From Epiperipatus broadwayi (Eukaryota; Onychophora; Udeonychophora; Euonychophora; Peripatidae): a DNA stretch of 64,000 nucleotides. The notes under the pieces were generated by a model, which saw nothing but the letters and a program-made list of their open reading frames with translations, was not told the DNA's origin and made no database searches. Each line of letters starts with the position of its first letter. The first letter of the stretch is position 1. The translations under genes and the position numbers were made by a program. This document shows positions 59,401 through 64,000 of the stretch, piece after piece. Location of the stretch: the NCBI GenBank assembly GCA_028023455.1, contig JAQFVV010006215.1, forward strand, positions 4,945,230-5,009,229. Reading direction: 5' to 3'.

Positions 59401-61060
59401 AAATAATTCATTAAGAATTTGATATCTAACAGTTTTGGAAAATGGTATGAAAAAGACTTAATAATAATATAAGAAAATATAATTATAAATCTTGATATTG
59501 ATAGGAAACTTATTTCTGCAATAAGAATGAAAGATGGAAGTATTGCTAAAAAGAGAGATAACATCATGAAATATAGAGAAGGGTTCTACAAAGAATAATA
59601 AAATACTCTCCATAAACACTACATCTTGCAATTTGCCCACCATTTTTAATGAAGAAGTGAGACATGCAAATAAATTTATAAAGAAAGGAAAAGCTCCAGG
59701 AAATGATGGTATTGTAATTGATATTTTAAAAGAAGCAGGGGAAGAAATAGAAAAATTGTTGGCAAAGTTATATGGCATATGTCTAAATGATAAAGATGTA
59801 CCAGATGAGTATAAGAATGAAGTAGTAATATTGATATTTAAGAAAGATAATAAAGCAAATATTAGCAAATACAGATCTATTAGTCTTTCATCAGTTCTAG
59901 AAAATTTTTACTAAGATAAATATAACTCGTCTACAGAGAACTTTAGATTTTAATAAACCAAAAGAATACATTGGATTTAAAAGTGGTTTTAGCTCAGGGA
60001 ATAATATTAAAAAAAGTTATAGAAAGAACTAATGAATATGAGATGCCATTATGCTTTGAATTTGTAGATTATAAAAAGACATTTGATTTGATAAGCAGTT
60101 CTACAATGATTAAAACACTTCATCAATATATACACCCAGAATATTATCACATTCTAAAAAATATTTATCAAAATGCAATAGAAATGCTTAAATTGCATGA
60201 TGATACCAAGATTAACATTTAGAAGGGCATATCTCCAAAACTTTTGATGGCAAATTTTCAAAAAATATTTTGTGGAATAAAATTGGAAACTAAAAGAATA
60301 AGTGTAAATGGGTATTATTTAAGTCATTTATATTTTGTATATGATGTGATTATTTTTGAAAACAATGCTTCAAAACTTCAGGGAATATTGCAAGAGTTAT
60401 CAGATAAAAGTAAAAAATTAGAACTAAAGATAAATGCTTAAAAGGCTATAACAATATCCAGTAGACTTTCTCAGAAGAAAATAAAAATTGATAAATGATG
60501 AATTAGAAGAAGCTAACAACTATAAATTCCTTGGTCAGATTATTAATACAGATGAAAACATAATGAATGGAATTTATCACAGAATTAAACTTGTATGGAG
60601 TGCTTTTGGTAGAAATAACTTAACATTAAAAGAAAATATGCCCATAACATTTGAAAAGGTTTTTTATAAATGTGTTTTACCAATTCTTACTTATGGATCT
60701 GAGACTTGAACACTTAACAGATATTCAAACCACTCAGTAAAATATGGAGATATATGTTAGGAATAACAAGATGAAATCAAAAATGGAATACATGAGTGAA
60801 AGAACAAAAATAATTAAAAACTGAAATGAAGCTGGGTGGGACATATTTCTAGAAAAGTTGATAGTAGATTAACAATTAAAGTCTTAAACTGGATCCAGAA
60901 ATTTAAAAGGTATATAAAGTGACCATATGTGAAGTGGATAAACAAAATAAGAAACATTGTTGAATTAATATGGAGAAGAGAGATTGCAATCAGAGAAACT
61001 GGATTAAACTTGGAGAGATCTTTATCCTGCAGTGGATTGACAATGTTTGAAAATGATGAT
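59400..61060 (+). pseudogene. RTE-type LINE, reverse transcriptase with several lesions
   Basis: Linker remains (59400-59630), then FIKKGKAPGNDGIVIDILKE at 59672-59730, ICLNDKDVPDEYKNEVV, KYRSISLSSVLE to 59905; then a frame change. The palm start FVDYKKTFDLISSSTMIKTL is at 60060-60120, then SPKLLMANFQKIFCGIKLET at 60233-60290 with the preceding GVRQGDS block lost. The catalytic box reads FVYDVIIF (60335-60355) where the sister at 63.85 kb has FADDVVVF, so both core changes kill it. NNYKFLGQIINTDENIMNGI, FYKCVLPILTYGSET and a worn tail follow, ending in a TGATGATGG-type repeat near 61045. Truncated at the 5' side; no endonuclease. Confidence 0.87.
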
Positions 61061-61079
61061 GGTAATGATGTATACATAT

Positions 61080-63085
61080 ATGTAGATTAACAGAAATTTG
61101 TATTATGATTGATATGCTAAGAAAATATGTATACACAGACTGTCAATCACATAAAGCATTAAATTTTTCATTATCCACTTGAAATCAGCAAGATGTGTAT
61201 ATTTATATATGTATAAGAGGACAGGCTGCATGTATCATATCATATAAAAGATAAAGATATATATTTATTAAATTTAATAAAATGTAATCTAATATTTATT
61301 TTAGCTATATAGATAAAATACTATTAATCTGAGAATCTTAAATTCAGAAACTTTTAATTTCTATTCATTTTTAACAGTAAAAATATGCTGACTGAACTTC
61401 AGTAGTACATGAGAGTATTGCAATAAAATGCATTTTCTTCTAGTTCAGTAGTATGATAAGAAATAAAATCTCACTGCAGTACTATCTGATGTCTCTTTAT
61501 GAAAACAGAAAAGATAAATATAATGAAGCTATGGAAGAATAAATATGAAAAAAGTGATTATACAGAAAGTGAATTATTTGGGAAAAGATAAGGGGGATTT
61601 AGATATAAAGGTTATAGAGTTGACAAAGATTATGTTGTGGAAATGGGATGGAGCAGAATATGGGAAAATTTAGAGTGGGGAATAGAAAATAAAGTGGCTA
61701 ACGGGTTTATCTGGGCATAATTGCTGAGATATTCTTGACTTCATTTAAGGAGAAGCCACAATACATCACATCACATCAATAGATATAACGTTACCGGGCT
61801 GATTTACAATTTACTCTTTTTACACTGCTACATGTCAGCGCGTGTTGGAAGGGAGGGGGATCCGATGGTTTTGACGATCTGAAGGATCATCTGTCACAAC
61901 ATACCCAACATTTTTAAAAACAAAATTATTTAATAAAATCTAATATTTCCTTTTTTCAATTAATGTCTGATCAAAAAAAAAAAATTTTCAACACTATTTT
62001 AAAACAATTTACGAAACACAATTCGATTTGAAAATTCCCCTCTGATCAAGCCAAGTGTATGCTTTGAAAGTCTCATAGCTGTCTCTGGGCAAAATACGTT
62101 TTATGCGTGATTTCTATATAATCCTGGAACATACACTTTTGAAATTAATTTAACCGTAAAAATATGTGTATGGAAGCGCATCTTTTCTCTTACAATTAAT
62201 ACCATATAAAACTACGTCAGGTCGTATAAAAAATAAGTACTTCGAATGCACATGCAAAGACTTAGGACAACTTGATTTCTACACACTCTCAAATCATACT
62301 GTAGTGATCTATGAAGTGTGCGATAGTACCGCGACACACAAAAATTGCTTAGCGGCCAAAATGTAACAGAACTGTTCTATAGGCCGTGTGGACAGTCTAT
62401 TTCTGTGTTTTTGCATGGAAACAGCGCGGGGGGCTAATCGATGACATCCCTCGTTTTACAACAATTGTGCAAAGTAATAGCTTCTATGCTGGAATCTTTC
62501 ATTTCTCATACAATCTTTTTTATTGCATAAACAAGGCTTTTTAAACAACTAAAGGTTTAAAAATTACGTGAATATATTCCATTTGAATATATTCCATTTA
62601 ATATTAACCGGAATTAAACTGCATATTTTTTACATAGTACCACCATGAAGTACATCATATTTTTATTTTAAGATGACTAAGTTTTGCAAATTATATACTG
62701 ATTTAAGCAAAGTAAAAAAAATTATAATACTATCCTAAAAATTTAACCTCTGAACAAATATACTATGACAATGCAAGCTCATAATATTGAAGTACTTCTA
62801 AATCGTATACATATATAAAGACTATACTTAGAGTAAAATGCATGAGCACTATGACAAAAGTGTATCATTTGCATTACCATAACTTCTGGCATGATTATTC
62901 ACAGTTCAACATTTCTTTTTATTTTAATTATAGAAAATGTAGATTTATATAGCAAAATTAAAAAATCATTATTGACAAGTTAATTAAGCAGAAAATAAGG
63001 AACTTTTATTTAATGCAATAAAAATTTGCATTAAAAAGAGTGAAATTCATAAAGTAGTTTCATTTTGATGAAGTTTATATAAAAA
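61080..63085. other. AT-rich DNA with a less AT-rich patch at 61.78-62.46 kb, no gene assigned
   Basis: The patch has CG dinucleotides and short G runs (AGGGAGGGGG near 61850, GCGCGGGGGGC near 62425) and a 66-codon frame at 62166-62366 (starting MYGSASFLLQLIPYKTTSG) with no recognised motif. It could be single-copy host sequence. The rest is unremarkable. Confidence 0.4.
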
Positions 63086-64000
63086 TAGTAAAGCACTCTT
63101 CTTCATCATCATCAACCATTATCAATCCACTGCAGGATGAAGGTCTCTCCAAGTTTAATCCATCTTTTCCGATCTTTAGCTTCTCTTCTCCACATCACCC
63201 CTGCACATTTTCTTATTCCATCCATCTCACATGTGGTCTCTTTCTGGGTCTTTTGCAATCTCTTGGAATCCAGTTTAAAATTTCAATTGTCCATCTATTA
63301 TCATCTCTTCTAGCAATATGTCCAGCCCAACTCCACTTCAATCTTTTAATTTTTTTCAATGAGGTCAGTAACACCTGTTTGTTCTCTTACCCATATATTG
63401 CAATTTCGATCTCTTCTTGTTACTCCCAACATACATCTCTCCATACTTCTTTAAGTGGTCTGAAGTCTCTGTATTGCTCTTCTATTAAGTGCCCAAGTCT
63501 CAGATCCATAAGTAAGAACTGGTGAAACACATTTGTTAAAAACCATCCTTTTCAAACACATAGGCATGTTTTCTTTTAGTATCAAGTTATTTCTACCAAA
63601 AAGCACTCCAACCAAGTTTAATTCTATGATTAATTTCCTCCATTATGTTTCCATCTGTATTAATAATCTGACCAAGATATTTGTAACTGTTAATTTCTTC
63701 TAATTGATCATAATCAATCTTTATTTTCATATTTTGAGCAAATCGATTAAACATTACTTTAGTCTTTTTAACATTTATCTTTAATCCTACTTTCATCTGA
63801 TAACTTCTGCAACATTTCCTGCAGCTCTGAAGCATTATTTGCAAAAACAACTACATCATCTGCAAAATCTAAATGACTTAAATAATCTCCATTTACTTTC
63901 ACTCCTTTAGTTTCCCATTTTAATCCACAAAATACTTCTTGCAGCACTGCTGTAAAAAGTTTTGGAGATATGGAGTCACCTTGTCTTACACCTTTCACAA
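63085..64000 (-). pseudogene. RTE-type LINE, 3' half, best preserved copy, runs off the window
   Basis: Minus strand, entering from the right edge. GVRQGDSISPKLFTAVLQEV (about 63930-63990) is RT block 4-5; FADDVVVFANN (about 63835-63870) carries both catalytic aspartates. LQEMLQKLSDES is followed by a frameshift near 63790, then VGLKINVKKTKVMFNRF and NSYKYLGQIINTDGNIMEEI (about 63640-63690). Further shifts separate the C-terminal helix (near 63420-63480) and the RPRK-type tail (near 63220). It ends at 63100-63115 in TGATGATGATG on the minus strand, a typical RTE tail. It acts in the nucleus by target-primed reverse transcription when intact; this copy is broken after the active site. Confidence 0.9.

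Noticed and set aside
59370-59868. Minus-strand hydrophobic open frames (65 and 136 codons)
   Set aside because: They are the complement of the plus-strand RTE reverse transcriptase, whose conserved residues are recognisable.

Overview
This window looks like non-coding, repeat-dominated DNA from an AT-rich invertebrate animal genome. The estimate of roughly a quarter G+C is by eye. The basis is what survives in it: RTE-type LINEs, a Ty3/gypsy element, Penelope-like elements (PLEs) with a GIY-YIG endonuclease, a hAT-like MITE, a (TAA)n tract of about 370 bp, and no operons or recognisable host protein genes. I cannot name the phylum. No complete, intact gene is present; every recognisable protein-coding piece belongs to a decayed or truncated transposable element.

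The most striking content is a set of short repeats that each carry a type I hammerhead ribozyme (HHR) motif: CUGANGA, a short GC stem II, GAAA, a 1-2 bp stem III, then UH, all enclosed by a two-part stem I. I separate five sequence families. A is at 4.2-5.3 kb. B is at 10.9-11.6 kb. C is at 12.2, 18.0, 20.5, 32.9, 35.9, 41.7, 45.9 and 46.3 kb. D is at 36.8-37.2 kb. F is at 1.1, 19.8, 26.0, 28.8-29.7 and 54.6-55.5 kb. Their bodies differ, but the ribozyme architecture is shared. Several stem I helices pair through compensating sequences (6 bp, internal loop, 6 bp), which is hard to explain by chance. Most copies are inverted dimers (foldbacks), sometimes one unit plus part of a second in tandem followed by a truncated inverted copy. 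Where the ends are clear, 10-16 bp direct repeats flank them (12.2, 18.0, 19.8, 20.5, 26.0, 28.8, 32.9 and 36.8 kb).

The PLEs show the same style: head-to-head, 5'-truncated inverted copies at 6.17-7.10 kb (about 10 bp target duplication) and at 51.9-54.2 kb. All four PLE ends carry a degenerate hammerhead-like motif just after the endonuclease stop codon. I infer that PLE machinery mobilises the small ribozyme elements, making them non-autonomous retrozyme-like parasites of PLEs.

Layout: 0-1.3 kb, an unexplained ORF and an F element; 4.2-5.5 kb, family A and a hairpin MITE; 5.5-9.5 kb, a decayed Ty3/gypsy element on the minus strand with a PLE pair nested in it; 10.6-13.5 kb, a GC-rich insert, families B and C, and a LINE endonuclease scrap; 13.5-17.6 kb, very AT-rich, C-over-G skewed DNA; 17.6-20.8 kb, foldbacks; 22.2 kb, a tandem pair with CTCF-like motifs; 25.2 kb, a microsatellite; 26-31.6 kb, F elements and a second PLE lineage (reverse transcriptase only); 32-37.2 kb, a hairpin, family C, a hAT MITE and family D; 40-43.6 kb, two LINE fragments split by a C element; 45.9-50 kb, C elements, a foldback and an RTE LINE; 51.9-55.5 kb, the best-preserved PLE pair and F copies; 57.5-59.25 kb, a large 1.7 kb palindrome with a non-repetitive spacer; 59.4-64 kb, two RTE fragments, the last running off the window.
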